Assembly (NCBI GenBank): GCA_963170055.1
Contig: CAUJGJ010000397.1
Location: 11,989,301 to 12,053,300 of the forward strand
Source of the DNA: Halisarca cf. caerulea
Taxonomy: Eukaryota; Porifera; Demospongiae; Chondrillida; Halisarcidae
Direction: 5' to 3'
DNA: 64,000 bases
Position numbers and translations under genes: made by a program. The notes under the pieces are model-generated. The model was not told the origin of the DNA and made no database searches. It was given only the letters and a program-made list of their open reading frames with translations. Of this stretch, positions 1 to 11,587 are shown piece by piece (the stretch's first letter is position 1; the number at the start of each line of letters is the position of its first letter).

Positions 1-692
1 GTATACATTTTCTTTCCTTTTCAGCCACTGTGCTAATATGGGGTCTAATTCTGCTTTTAAGAGGAGCAGCTGCATAAAATTACTGTCACTCTCATCCTTA
101 TCCCCTCTTAAGGGCAGGCCCTGCCTACACAAGAGCTTGATAGTTGACAGAATTTGCATCAATGCCTTGGTATTGTTCTGTTTTTCTGTAGCATGCAAGG
201 ATGACAACTGTTCAGCAATGTCATTGGTTGTTTTTGGCAAAGTTATCACAGCGTCCACAGCCTGCTGGTGACAAGCACTTTTAGCATGAGCCGAAAAGCT
301 AGCAATTCCATCCTTCCAATTTGAGAAACCGCGTGTTATCTAAAAGAAATGCATACAACATGCTTATCAGTATATCTATAACTTGGGCCATTCATCATAC
401 ATTTTAAAGAACTATAACTTACAAACGATGGCTCTGCGTTGGTCACTTTTAGCAGGTTCTTTTCATGTGCTTGTTTGCAGATATAACAAAAAACAAGGTC
501 ATTAGCTTCATCATAATGGAGAAAAGTCCACTTCTTAAACCAAGACGTTTGACAGGAACGCTTCTGGGGATTCTTCAGCCCAAAGCTACACTTTGGAAAT
601 ATAAATGTGTCTGATGGGTGATTAGGTACACAAATAGGTAGCGGGTTAGGATTTGTTGCTGTAGCCAGCCTGGCTGATGACAGAAACAGCAA
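1..692 (-). pseudogene. hAT transposase (ZMYM1/TTF-finger type), 5' exons, partial
   Basis: Two exons on the minus strand run off the left edge. Exon 1 (about 692-423) encodes a TTF-type zinc-binding segment (WFKKWTFLHYDE, then FCYICKQAH). It ends at a GTAAGT donor at 422. Exon 2 starts at 339 after a TTTTAG acceptor and continues in frame with RGFSNWKDGIASFSAHAKS, then the hallmark block CRQGLPLRG followed by a leucine-rich stretch. This order (TTF finger, FSNWKD, QGLPLRG) is typical of hAT transposases related to ZMYM1. The same blocks occur in the complete copy at 47808-50039. The catalytic region and dimerisation domain lie outside the window. The start at 692 is uncertain, and an upstream exon is possible. 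A CAGAGG-like end near 846-855 could be the element's terminus, but this is weak. No stop is seen inside the visible exons. Confidence 0.75.
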
Positions 693-1091
693 AGGAAATA
701 AACAATCTTTAAAGGTCGACTGCGCAAGTGATGTCTTCGATCCATATGATTTAACACACGTGGTTGATGATTACACAATGTGGGAATGTGTCTATATGAG
801 GTAACAGAGACACGTGGTCTGAACTAGACAAAAATGGCGCTTAAAGCTCCTCTGCGTTGAAGATCTATATAGACTAAAGAAAAACTGTTATTCTCCAAGT
901 AATCAGGCGTTTACTGTCTTAAATGTTTTACAATAGGTATTATGTGATGTTGGGTGTTAAATGCCTTTATTAATTAAATATTTGTTGTTTTCCATCCCCT
1001 GGTGGGAAAAAAGGGTACATTCAACAATGTTCAGGGTCAGCTAAAAAGTGGTCAGGCTAAAGCCTGACCAGCCTGGGCGTTTGCTACGGCC

Positions 1092-1283
1092 ATGTATATA
1101 TGTATATATACATACATACATATGTATATCTACATACATACATATGTATATCTACATACATACATATGTATATCTACATACATACATATGTATATCTACA
1201 TACATACATATGTATATCTACATACATACATATGTATATCTACATACATACATATATATATATACATACATACATATATATAT

Positions 1284-1343
<60 letters not shown>

Positions 1344-1376
1344 AAATATATATAATATGTGTATATATATAATTAA

Positions 1377-1429
<53 letters not shown>

Positions 1430-1468
1430 AAATATATATAATATGTGTATATATATAATTAATATATG

Positions 1469-1552
<84 letters not shown>
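1092..1552. repeat. Minisatellite grading into (TA)n
   Basis: A 22-bp unit of the form ACATACATACATATGTATAT plus CT is repeated about six to seven times (1111-1250). It then passes into long (TA)n with interspersed TG and AATTAA variants up to 1552. Tyr/Ile/His-rich open frames here are only translation of the repeat. The pogo element starts directly at its right edge. Confidence 0.95.
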
Positions 1553-4229
1553 AGGTAAGTGAGGGTATCATGAGTTAGAAGGGATCATGGGACACTTTCA
1601 GAAACACTACATTTGAGCCCATTATATCTGCATACGATAAGTAGACACCTACGTAGCACAATAGCCGACGCGATTTCACGTTATTTGTCTTTGGGGAGGC
1701 CATTTTTGCAAAAAATGCGGGAATTCTAATTAGTGCCCAAGTGATGGAGCGAAATGGCCGCGAAGCGAAAGCTTTGGTCAAATGAAAGTATGATTTCGGC
1801 AATTTCGAGCGTTCAGAAAGGGACGAATCTTAGGGAGAGTGCGAAATTACACAATGTTCCAGTTGAAACATTGAGACGGAGGATTATCGGGGATGTGGAC
1901 AATGACTGCAAACCAGGGCCAGCGACTGTCCTTACTAAAGATGAAGAGGCCAAATTGGTGGAGTATATTGTCAGCATGGCTGATATGGGATTTGGACTCA
2001 CTAAAGAAGATATTCGTCGGCTTGCCTTCCGTATTGCTGATTCATCAGGTAGGGCACACCCTTTTCATGATGGAATGGCAGGAAGAGCATGGCTAACAGG
2101 ATTTATGGTACGGCACCCTAATTTAACTGCACGTACTGCACAGCCCCTTTCCTACAGTTGTGCAAAGTGTGCAAATGTAGAAACCGTTTACAATTACTTT
2201 GCAAAACTAGGAGCAGCATATGCTCGTCTCAATCTATTGGCTAAACCTATGCAGATTTTTAATGTTGATGAAGTCGGTATTTCAGTAGTGCACAAGCCAG
2301 GGAAGGTTATCACGGAAGTGGGACGAAAGAATGTATGGTCCATAACGTCATCAGAGAAGGGAAGAAACCACACCATTTTGTGTTGTGTGTCTGCATCTGG
2401 ATTTGCCCTTCCACCATTCATGATCTATCCTAGAAAAAGAATGAATGAGAAACTCAAGAGTGGAGCACTTCCAGGAACATGCTTTCATTGTAGTGATAAT
2501 GGATGGATTACACAAGATTTGTATATTCGTTGGTTTGAATTCTTTCTTGCCAATATACCACCTGCAAGACCTGTCTTGCTGATTGAAGATGGCCATTCTT
2601 CACATATTTCTATTGAGGTTATAGAAATGGCCCATGCCAACGATATCCATTTGCTGTGTCTTCCATCTCACACGACACATATTCTTCAACCCCTAGACGT
2701 TGGAGTGTTCAAATCATTCAAGTCACACTACTATAAGGAATGCAGGAGATTCTTGGCAGCTCATCCTGGAAGAGTAATCACAACTGAAGTAATCGCTTCA
2801 CTTGTTGCTAAAGCATGGCCGCTTGCAATCTCACCAAAGAATATTATGAGTGGTTTTAGGAAAAGTGGAGCTTTTCCTTTAAATCCGGGTGAGGTAGCAG
2901 ATTGACAGCTAGCACCATCAAAGGCTGTTATCCCTCAGCACATTCACAAGCTAGATGGTCCTGAAGAAGGTTCTGTGACAGTCAGTGCTAAATCATCTTC
3001 ATCTAGCAACACATGTTCATCTACTGTGGGACCCCTAAATGCAACACTGTCACATTCTCAACCCACAGTACTAGGTACATTGCACTTTACAGCCGAACAG
3101 GAAAGGATATACAAAAGGCGATATGAGGAAGGATATGATATTCCTGACTCCGATTATTTGTCGTGGCTGGCTGTCAATCATCCAAAAGAAGCTAGTATTG
3201 CTAGTTCCTTGATCACGCATCAATCTGCTTCAAATTCCACAGACCCTGGAGTATCAATTAGTAATGCCAGTTTGCAATCAAATTTGTCAAAAGGGTCAGA
3301 TCCTCTCAGTGAAATACTTAAGCTACCTGATCCTAAACCACCCAAAAGGACAAGACAAATAGGTTTCAACAATAAGGCAGTTAGCCTTACAGATGATGAG
3401 TTCTTGGAAGAGCTGAAAATCAAAACGGAAAAGAAGAAACAAAAGGAAACTAAGAAAGCAGGAGGGAAAAAGAAGAATACACACAAGACTACAGTTAATG
3501 TAGTAAAGAAGACTGGTCGGAAGGTAAATTGTCGCAAGACATCAAAAATTCAATGCAGGTCAACAGTTAAAGACCGCTTGGAAGCACTGAGTCTTACTGG
3601 ATCTGACTCGGAGTCCACAATGGGCAGCACATCTCATTCGGAAACAGAATCAGATGCACAGTGCCCTAAGTGTGGTTTAACATTTCAGGAAGATGACAAC
3701 AATTCACTTTGGATTTGCTGTGATGGCTGCGACTCTTGGTTTGATTTTAGGTGTTCAGGATTAAAAAGTCCGAGAAAAATGCCACTGAAATATTTTTGTT
3801 CTACTTGTGCAAGTGACACATGAGTAGTGAGTAGGTGCTGCTTTTATACTAATTTGATGTGTTATACCTGTTTTATATTAGTTGCGTTTTTAACTTGTAT
3901 ACTAACTGTAACAATGGTTGGGTTATTTCTAAGTGCATATTTTAGTGGGCCCCAAAGGCATGCTGTAAATTGTGTTTTTAATGCAGCTGTTATATTAATT
4001 TTTATGGTTGTCTTATAATACAAGTGCTGTCTCATAATAGCATTTAAAATTCAATTATATGAAATTTGCCTCATCTCTCCTACACTGATACGGATGACTT
4101 GCAAATGCCTCTTATGCAACCATAATATAGTAAATGAGTGTGTGGACATGGTATGAGTATTTTGTTGGACTCCTGTGGTTACCTAGCAACAGAGATTTTT
4201 TATGTGTCTCATAATAACCACGTCTACCT
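1553..4229 (+). mobile_element. Pogo/Tigger-like DNA transposon
   Basis: The transposase gene 1754-3823 is flanked by imperfect inverted ends. The left end begins AGGTAAGTGAGGG at 1553 and the right end, read on the minus strand, begins AGGTAGACGTGGT at 4229. About 16 of 22 positions match. Both ends abut a TA dinucleotide (1551-1552 and 4230-4231), the target duplication expected for Tc1/mariner-pogo elements. The element sits inside a TA-rich microsatellite, which makes the exact TA duplication less informative. Total length is 2677 bp. The stretch after the gene (3824-4229) is AT-rich and holds no recognisable gene. Confidence 0.75.
1754..3823 (+). pseudogene. Pogo-like DDE transposase with C-terminal PHD-like finger, one premature stop
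   Basis: The protein opens with a psq-type helix-turn-helix (residues about 1-50, MAAKRKLWSNESM). An HTH_CENPB-like region follows (about 80-130), then the DDE_1 catalytic core: NVDEVG, LLIEDGHSSH and HILQPLDVGVFK carry the likely acidic residues. An in-frame TGA at 2903-2905 ends the first frame after 383 codons. Reading continues in the same frame for another 306 codons, so this looks like one gene with a single nonsense change, perhaps CGA to TGA. The second half is Ser/Lys-rich and ends in a PHD-like finger (CPKC, WICCDGCDSWFDFRC, YFCSTC). The usual zinc-binding His after the Trp is Asp here. The enzyme would cut and paste its own element at TA sites. Whether readthrough occurs cannot be told from sequence. 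Confidence 0.85.
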
Positions 4230-4230
4230 T

Positions 4231-4231
4231 A

Positions 4232-4279
<48 letters not shown>

Positions 4280-4503
4280 GATAATATATGTATATATATA
4301 CATATATTATATATATACATATATATATACATATATTATATATATACATATATTATATATATATACATATATTATATATACATATATTATATATATACAT
4401 ATATTATATATATATACATATATATACATATATACATATATATACATATATTATATATATATACATATATTATCTATATATACATACATATATATATATA
4501 TAC

Positions 4504-4566
<63 letters not shown>
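4231..4566. repeat. (TA)n / CATATATTATATA microsatellite
   Basis: An AT-only simple repeat with a recurring CATATATTATATATA variant, bounded by the pogo element on the left and a hAT-type MITE on the right. No coding content. Confidence 0.95.
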
Positions 4567-5128
4567 CAGACCCAATTATAACTCTTCATGCTTGTTCTGA
4601 TAATGTCAGATCAATGCTACATTTGGTCGGACATGGTCAGATGTGACTGTAACAAGGTGAAAACATTTATGCACCAGAAAACCGTCACAGCCAAAAGTGG
4701 GAACACACACTGCACTACTTCCACATAAGAAACTGCTTTGATAGTTTTAGTCAGAGTCCAATTTCAATGGATGAAACCACTCATTAGTGTTTAATAATCA
4801 CTATTGGCTTGATTGTTGTAGTACCTTGCTTAGTTTTACTAGTGAAAAATGGTGTTACTATTTATAGTAACAAAATGGCCGCATTCGTCGTAGTCGCTAT
4901 CAGCGCTGCTATAGAAACCTAAACTGAAGAATCCAGGGTTAATATTTTAAAATCAATTGATTGACTTGCATTCTAAAATGTTTGAGAGTAAAAAAGGTTA
5001 GTTTATCTTGTCATTTTTCATCACAGGCCAAAATTTGACCAGCCAAAATGTCAGATTACAGAACTTATTGTGCGGCCATCTTAAGACTAAGCACGGCATT
5101 TGGCCGATGGCCGACCGTTATAATTTTG

Positions 5129-5132
<4 letters not shown>
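4567..5132. mobile_element. Non-autonomous hAT-type element (MITE), 566 bp
   Basis: The left end CAGACCCAATTATAAC and the right end, read in reverse as CAGACAAAATTATAACGGTC, form imperfect inverted repeats. The right terminal 42 bp closely match the terminus of the autonomous hAT at 42133, where the sequence in reverse is CAGGGAAAAATATAACGGTC followed by the same GGACATCGGCC-type motif. No transposase frame is present. The 8-bp flanks are TATATAAT and TATATATA, a near match inside a TA array. I infer that it can be mobilised by a transposase of the 39.7-42.0 kb family. Confidence 0.75.
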
Positions 5133-5180
<48 letters not shown>

Positions 5181-5312
5181 AACAACATGGCGGATGTTTA
5201 GGCGGTAGTCGATATTGCTGTAATATTTCAGTGAACCTAATGTCTTTGCTCCTGTTTTTGTCAGCGATGAATTTTCTAGCCATAGGAAGTTGGTTTGAGC
5301 GTTATTCACAAA
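5133..5312. repeat. Dispersed repeat, copy 1 (TA head plus about 140 bp unique)
   Basis: After (TA)n to about 5176, the sequence starting ATGTCAACAACATGGCGGA runs for about 135 bp. It aligns with 37507-37640 (same order, roughly three quarters identity, both preceded by a TA array). It is a dispersed repeat of unknown class with no open frame of its own. Confidence 0.75.
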
Positions 5313-5313
5313 G

Positions 5314-5900
5314 TTATCTACAATTGGAAGGGTATCTCCACTGTAACTCCGGAGACGTAATGAGATTAGGCCCCAGTTGTCTCGTGATGTCCTCTCTGAT
5401 TGCTTCTTTACTCAGATTAGTCAATTTAAAGCTCCCTACAAGGGTGGCTATAAGAAATGGGAGGGAGATAATAGTCACTGGTGACCCAGTGTCAATGAGA
5501 GTCTGAGCTGATCGACCCTCGAGCTACATTGACAGTTGCAGTGGGAATAGGTCCCATTGTGTCCTCCCCTGGCAGCGATGCTGGTGTTACCCCATGCAGG
5601 GTGACTTGACTGCTCTCCAATACATCGGCTACTGCCCTGTCCTGCCACTGTTGCTGTGATGATACTTGATGCTGGTAGATCCGTGGGGGTGTATGCAATT
5701 GTCTCCACACTAGTCACTTCGGAAGGTCCCAATGGCTCTTCCTGGTTATGTGACATAATGCCACTTGTATCCCTATCTACAATAACATCAACTGATGTCC
5801 CCAGACATTCCCTCAAGCTGAGTTCTGGTTATGTAGATTGTTGTGAAAGTGCATTATACAGTACATATGTGCTGCGGGATGTAGGAATTTGCACAGTGTG
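5314..5900 (-). pseudogene. Retroelement aspartic-protease fragment, frameshifted
   Basis: Read on the minus strand, 5520-5314 encodes a retropepsin-like stretch with the active-site motif AQTLIDTGSPVTIIS (Asp-Thr-Gly near 5486-5493). It is followed by a helical segment ending at a TAA at 5314-5316. Upstream coding (5816-5500) lies in the other frames, so indels separate it from the protease. This is a gag-protease remnant of an LTR-type retrotransposon. Reverse transcriptase and LTRs are not visible. The protease motif is clear; the assignment of the 5520-5900 part is an inference from adjacency. Confidence 0.6.
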
Positions 5901-6852
5901 TACTCAGTCCAACTAAACTTTGTCTAGCCCTATACGCGTCTAGCCTCATGTATGTGTAGCCCTATGCCTGTCTTGCCCTTTGCACACCTAGCCCTGTACC
6001 AGTTTTGCAACTTACCCTTGTTCCAAGTGTTGTTGGAGAATCCTTTTTTGATAATGGCTTTTTGCACGATCCTGTGTCAATCCTACATCCTTTTACCATT
6101 TTTAAATGGTCTTTATACACCCGTGTTAGTGCGGTTTTTCCTTTTATAGCAAAATGGTTGCTTGAATAGGTTTCCACTGCAGTTGAGAAGGAACACGATC
6201 AAATCTGTAAGATAAAGAAACTAGAAATCTATGCAGTTACCTGACTAATATCAATGTACCCATCTAGAAACAAATGATCGAACAAAAAGAGCTCTGAAGT
6301 CGACGATCATCGAAGTACAGACCTTGTGTACATACGTGCATAACTAGTCTCGCGTAGCCATTTCGCTGATCCGAAAATGGCTGATCTGGCGAATGTATGG
6401 GATTTGCCTATTAAATTTTTTCTCACTTTAGAAGTGTAGGTGTTGCTTCAAAACCTACAAAAGGCACTTCGCGCTAACAATTGGAGCTCACAGGCGAAAG
6501 ATGAGACCTCTGGACCCTTCATGGCAACCTGTAGCCCAGTTCAAAAAAATGACGAGAAGAATAAGAAGAACAATCTTAAAATGGTACTGGTGTTGCGTAG
6601 CCATACATTTTCGTCTAAAATTTCAAAGTTCTTTAAAGAAATTGGCCTATGAAGGGTTTTAACTACTTCATCTTATAGCTAGTGTGTCAAAAGGCACCAA
6701 TAATCACTTTTAAATGCTACTAACTGTACTGCATCATTAGTTTTCAGACAAAAACAAAATTTGTGCTAATGTATGGTGGCCATGTTTTTCCGTGTCAATC
6801 CTACATATGGAGTACTACCGTACTCCATAATATATATATATATATATATATG
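5901..6852. other. No gene recognised
   Basis: The stretch has a low-complexity run of TAGCCCT-like words (5920-6000), scattered short frames without family motifs, and a (TA)n tract at 6832-6850. At 6466-6478 the words CACTTCGCGCTAA match 13 bases of the inverted end of the neighbouring transposon (6877-6889 plus one base), hinting at a relic terminus. Confidence 0.5.
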
Positions 6853-6889
6853 TGTGATAGGATCTGAGAAAAGGGGTCACTTCGCGCTA
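6853..6889 (+). repeat. Left 37-bp terminal inverted repeat
   Basis: Exact reverse complement of 10267-10303; begins TGTGATAGGATCTG and ends TTCGCGCTA. Confidence 0.95.
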
Positions 6890-7236
6890 AGTTCGAATGT
6901 ACAGTACAGCGCGATATAGGCAAAAAGTTGCGTAAACTGTATTTCTCTCAAATTGCATCATAGGCATCTTAGGTGTTTCCCCTACCTGTATTCAAACTTT
7001 GACCTCCCTCGGCACTGTCGTTCCTGCGATAGAAGCGATTTCGTAGGGCATCGTCACTCGGCAAGTGTGCGTGCACAGATTGATCAGGAAATGTAACGCG
7101 GAGCGTGCACAGACAATATGCGGAAAGGATGAACTAAAAATGAAATTCATTGATTGTGGTATAATAATACAACAACAAGAACGGAGAACAAAAGACAGGC
7201 GCTACGTTTTGTAGCTATAGCGAAAGAATCGCCTTC

Positions 7237-9558
7237 ATGACATCTAATAGGGCTTTAGAAGCAGCAAAAGCAGTGAATTCCATTCTGTTCTTGTCTGCAA
7301 GAGACCAAGAATCACCTGTAGATGTTCTGGAGGATTACTTCACAACTCCTGGAGAAAAGCAGGATGACAGTGACAATGATGGTAGTGACTTGGATGATTC
7401 TGAGAAGGAACTACAGTTCAATGCTACACAAGGTACGTAATTTTGCATGCACAGGAACCAACTTGCAAAATGATCCATGTGCACAAATTCTACAGCGGTT
7501 GAACATGAACATGAGCATGGCAATGAAGGACATATACAACTAGACACACCAAGTCAGGAAGTTGAGGAGAGTGAAAATGAGGAGGAGGAAATGAGCACGG
7601 ACGAACAGAAATAATGTAGAACTTACCCACCGTTTCTGATGTCCAGTTGGAGTGCAGAAGGTGTGATGTAAGCGAAGAAGCATTAGTGGTTGAATTCACT
7701 TCAACAGGATGTGGGTGTATCAAGAAGTGTGCATCTCAGTTCTCACTGGATCACTTTCGTGACACCAGAGCTCAGTGTTTCGACCTATCTCACACAGAGC
7801 TTGACATGGTCATACTTGGACAGCTGTCTGCTTTTACCAACACAACCAACAAGGTGGTTGTTGAATCTGGTCACCTTGAAAAGGATAGGGTAAAAGAATT
7901 ATACTACATTCTACCATGGTGGCAAGGCAGTGTGTAGAAAAACATTCAGTTTTTTACACACAATAGGTAAGAAGAGGCTACAAAACCTGGCAAAAAGCCT
8001 CAAGGAGAATGGGATCACACCATGCATACATGGGAATGTACGAAAACGACCACAACACTCACTGTCATTCATTTCCACAGAGTTCATGGTCAGATTCCTC
8101 CTGATTTATGCAGAGCAGAATGTTATGCTTCTTCCTGGGCGGGTACCTGGGTATAGTCGCTCGGACATCAAGCTCCTTCCTTCAAGTGTCTCAAAGAGAG
8201 GTATTTGGAAGGTCTACCGTTGTGCAGCTGATGAAAAGGAAGAAGTCCACAGTGTCGCTTACACCACCTTTTGTCAGCTTTGGAGGACATTAATACCATC
8301 AGTCATCATAATGAAGCCAATGACAGACCTATGCTGGACATGCCACAAGACCAGCACAGCTATTCTTCGTGCTGCAAACTCTACTGAAACCAAGAAGTCC
8401 AGTACCATCAAGGAGGCCGAGGAGCACCTGCGCATTGTCCAGGTTGAGAGGAGCTTCTATAAGACCACCTGTGATGACTGCCGAAAAAGTGTGATGAAAC
8501 ACTTTACTGTTGATGGAGAGTTTTGGCCACCATTTCATTGTCATCACGTATTCCCCCAAATTCTAATGAAATCAAGGTGCATTACTCCTTTGACTATGCG
8601 CAGCAGGTCCACTTTCCATCTGATCCCCTCCAACCAGGACCTGTTTACTTCCTTACACCTAGGAAGTGTACTGTGTTCGGAGTTAATTGTGAGGCTTTGC
8701 CCCGGCAAGTCAACTTTCTGACAGATGAGGCAGGAGAGTGTGGTAAAGGAGCGAACAACGTTGTGAGCCGTCTGCACTACTTCCTGGAGACTCACGGACT
8801 GGGGGAAAAGGTTGTGTTCTTACATGCTGACAACTGCTGTGGCCAAAATAAGAACAACTGCATGGTGCACTATCTTGTTTGGAGATCTCTAACCAATCGG
8901 CACACTTCCATTACTCTGTCGTTTCTGGTTGTAGGCCACACCATGTTTAGTCCACACTGGTGTTTCGGGCTCTTCAAATGTCATTACCGTTGGACTAAGG
9001 TTGGTAGTTTGAGATCCATTGCACAAGTAGTCCAAGATTCAGCAGAGTGCAACTTCCCACAGCTAGTTTGCAAGGAGGATGGTAGCACAATTGTTCCCAC
9101 TTACAATTGGATGGATTTTTTTGCACCTCATCTGAAGAAGATAATCGGCATCAAGAAGTACCACCATTTTCGCTGTGACTCCACTCAACCTGGAGTTATG
9201 TGTTGTGAAGGAACACACTGACACTGCTGAGATAAGGTTGGATTTGATGAAGTCCGTTATCAATTGGTCGCCTGATCCAAAGGAGCTTCCCTCAATTGTT
9301 CCTGCAAAGGGTCTTTCTGCTGAAAGGCAGTGGTATCTCTTTGACCACATTAGGGAGTTTTGTCCAGATGAAGACAAAGATATTACTTGCCCTCTACCTT
9401 GTGTCCCAAAGCCAAACGGTGCACCTGGTACACCAGTCCAACACACACGGCCACCCCATGATGATCCTGTTGAACCACCTGCAAAACGAAAGCGCTTGTG
9501 TGGGATATGCAAGCAAGAAGGGCACAACAGTCGTTCATGCCCAAACAAAGCACCTTAA
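7237..9558 (+). pseudogene. DDE-type transposase-like gene (DUF7869-like), multiple frameshifts
   Basis: Open frames 7237-7440, 7647-7937, 7930-8721, 8523-9221 and 9175-9558 read in order as one protein. Single-base indels are implied near 7915, 8520 and 9200, while an intron may separate the first two. Recognisable blocks are a Cys/His-rich start (CGCIKKC), GKAVCRKTF, then CWTCHK, HYSFDYAQQVHFP, FLHADNCCGQNKNN and GHTMFSPHWCFGLFK. The C-terminus carries a CCHC knuckle (CGICKQEGHNSRSC). The HADNCxGQNKN block is characteristic of a widespread metazoan protein family that I know as DUF7869; the label is from memory. The flanking inverted repeats say it is the element's transposase. In the GHTxFxPDxxFG block the usual Asp appears as His. 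The gene is inactive as it stands. Confidence 0.7.
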
Positions 9559-10266
9559 CTATCCATATTCCATGCAGGCTTATGCATGTCAACAAAACAT
9601 ATAACTTATCATTATCCTAAAGACCATCTCCCTTCTTTGGTATCTATTTGGCATGTTCATATACCCATCATAGAATCTGATACGTACGTACGTATACCCA
9701 TAGAATGCCAGAGTACATCGAAGCCTAATACTTCAATAGTGAATGTAAGATGCTACATTCAACTATTCAGCCGAATACGTACCTACATACAATGTAACTT
9801 TACTGTTTCGATCTGTGCGTAACTGTTGCTTACCATGTGTGTCTTCGGGGTTGTCTATGACTGAGTCGGTGACATTCTCACTAAAAGAACGCAGTGCCAC
9901 TCTAGCCGTTAGACAATAAACTCTTCTCTCCTATCCTCACGTTGAATAGAAACACTGGCCAAGTTCAATGACCTAAATGATGGCTGTAACACATGCAAAA
10001 CAATGATATTCCTTCCAATCATTCGTTCGTCTCTTCCAAGCCTTCGAAAAAATATAAATGCAATATGCGGAGAGTATACGAATTATCGGAATTCTACCTG
10101 GAAGTTAACGTTCCTGCCGCAATTTCTCGAAATCACATATTCAGACATACCGGCGTTAGATTGTGCATATCTCCAGAACAGGAACAGCCACAATGACGAA
10201 CTAGGTGTCATTCTGAAGCTACTGAACCGTACTTTCACCTGCAATATTAAACAGGAAATCCATTTG

Positions 10267-10299
10267 TAGCGCGAAGTGACCCCTTTTCTCAGATCCTAT

Positions 10300-10303
<4 letters not shown>
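10267..10303 (-). repeat. Right 37-bp terminal inverted repeat
   Basis: Exact reverse complement of 6853-6889, followed immediately by (TA)n at 10304-10330. Confidence 0.95.
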
Positions 10304-10335
<32 letters not shown>

Positions 10336-10982
10336 CATATAGAATGAAGCAAACATAATGAATTCTATATATACAACAGGAAAAAGGTGAATAGAAATGG
10401 CTGCTGGAACAAAAGAAGGATAAAACCGTGGCTGAAACTGCCAATATGCAGCAAATTTTTTTCAAAACTGCAATGAAAGCAAACTAGCAATTCAAGTTTT
10501 ACCGATTATATGCCAATTACGCCATATGGCGTAATGCAGGTTGTGGCAAATTATGCCATATGGCTTAAGGACAAATGGCAATCAAAAGATTAGTTGTTAT
10601 TCCGCTTTGTAGAGCCCTATTGCCTTCCAACTAGCATTGAACATAGCCTGGACAACGCTTTACTGAATCATATGCAACAATTGCACAAATTACAAGAATC
10701 GAACTGAAAACGAAGGAAAAGTCTTCGAAGCAATTTTGGCGCTCATACTAAACGTTCTTGTAGCTTTAGCTTCTTAGTTATATGCTGCTGCTTTGTTGTT
10801 CGTGGCAGTGCTTTAAGGAGAGGACACTATCGCTGTTTATTTCAAGATTCTGCCGTTATTCTTGCTTTCGTTTAAACATCCTCACTTCCTTCACCATGGG
10901 GAGGCTTCTTGCATCTATTTTAGTGAATATTAATGCGGTCATGAGGCATGTGCGTGACATCATAAATATGTCGTATATTCGG
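10304..10982. other. Intergenic; (TA)n then no gene
   Basis: A TA microsatellite (10304-10330) is followed by AT-rich sequence. A small imperfect palindrome lies around GCCATATGGC near 10525-10565, with two such cores about 35 bp apart. No coding or RNA gene recognised. Confidence 0.5.
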
Positions 10983-11029
10983 TTAAAAAACTTGTGGGCC
11001 GCCCACGGCCCAGGAAACTCGAATCACTT
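10983..11029 (-). repeat. Hairpin repeat family, partial reverse copy
   Basis: On the minus strand this reads AAGTGATTCGAGTTTCC, then GGGCCGTGGGCGGCCC, then a degraded far arm. It is the same family as 47533-47592 and 53313-53373. The flank GATAATTTCC beside it is also shared with those loci. Confidence 0.7.
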
Positions 11030-11279
11030 GGAAATTATCGTTATTCACGAAACTAACGCTTCAAAGTTTTCTTCTGCTCCAAAAGACTCTTCGCTGATGA
11101 AATGAGGTGCAAACGTTCCAATTTTGTTGAATTTTAGCTGAGAATTTAGTACCGCCTTAAGCGCAAACTTTTTGCTGCGATGTCTATAAGCGCATGCGCT
11201 AGACATGCAGCCGACTTCTGCAGTATTCAAAGGGAACATGACATACACAGTTGATGCACAATTAATGCATAGATGGTGT

Positions 11280-11338
11280 AGTCTTGTGAACCAGACCCTA
11301 CTCTTGTGTGGGCAAGTAGGGTCTGGCTATGCAAGACT
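11280..11338. repeat. Strong hairpin (23-nt arms)
   Basis: AGTCTTG, four bases, CCAGACCCTACT; a short loop; then AGTAGGGTCTGG, four bases, GCAAGACT. The arms pair except for a four-base internal bulge. Probable end or relic of a foldback/MITE element. Confidence 0.8.
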
Positions 11339-11459
11339 ATGCATGGTGAACAGTTCACGTGGAACAACTATGTAAATGAGCCTTACACAAATGTAGACAC
11401 ATATAGGTGCTGGTGAGATCAAAGAAAGTAATGGCTTTTAGAAAAGCCTTTGCTGATCT

Positions 11460-11560
11460 CTGCACATCAAATGGATGTGCCATGGGTGCACATCAAATGG
11501 ATGTGCCATGGGTGCACATCAAATGGATGTGCCAGAGGTGTGTGGGCATCAGATGGATGT
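11460..11560 (+). repeat. 27-bp tandem repeat, about 3.5 copies
   Basis: The unit TGCACATCAAATGGATGTGC plus CATGGG is repeated three times and then decays. Each unit contains the short palindrome GCACATC/GATGTGC. An open frame across it is incidental. Confidence 0.85.
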
Positions 11561-11587
11561 ACTACTGCCTGCTAGAGGATATATTAA

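Larger units (their letters stand above)
6853..10303 (+). mobile_element. 3.45-kb DNA transposon with perfect 37-bp terminal inverted repeats
   Basis: The sequence at 6853-6889 (TGTGATAGGATCTGAGAAAA, then GGGGTCACTTCGCGCTA) recurs as its exact reverse complement at 10267-10303. Both ends border TA-rich sequence, so the target duplication cannot be resolved. The interior carries one broken transposase-like gene (7237-9558) on the plus strand; the 3' part (9560-10266) is non-coding. Perfect ends beside a broken gene suggest fairly recent movement, possibly driven by a related intact copy elsewhere. Confidence 0.9.

Noticed and set aside
1048..1571. Open frames rich in Tyr, Ile and His on both strands
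   Set aside because: Pure translation of TA/CATA simple repeats; same for 4202-4600 and 19127-19438 repeat parts.
5008..5506. Plus-strand frame spanning the TA repeat
   Set aside because: It crosses a MITE end, a microsatellite and the antisense of a protease fragment.
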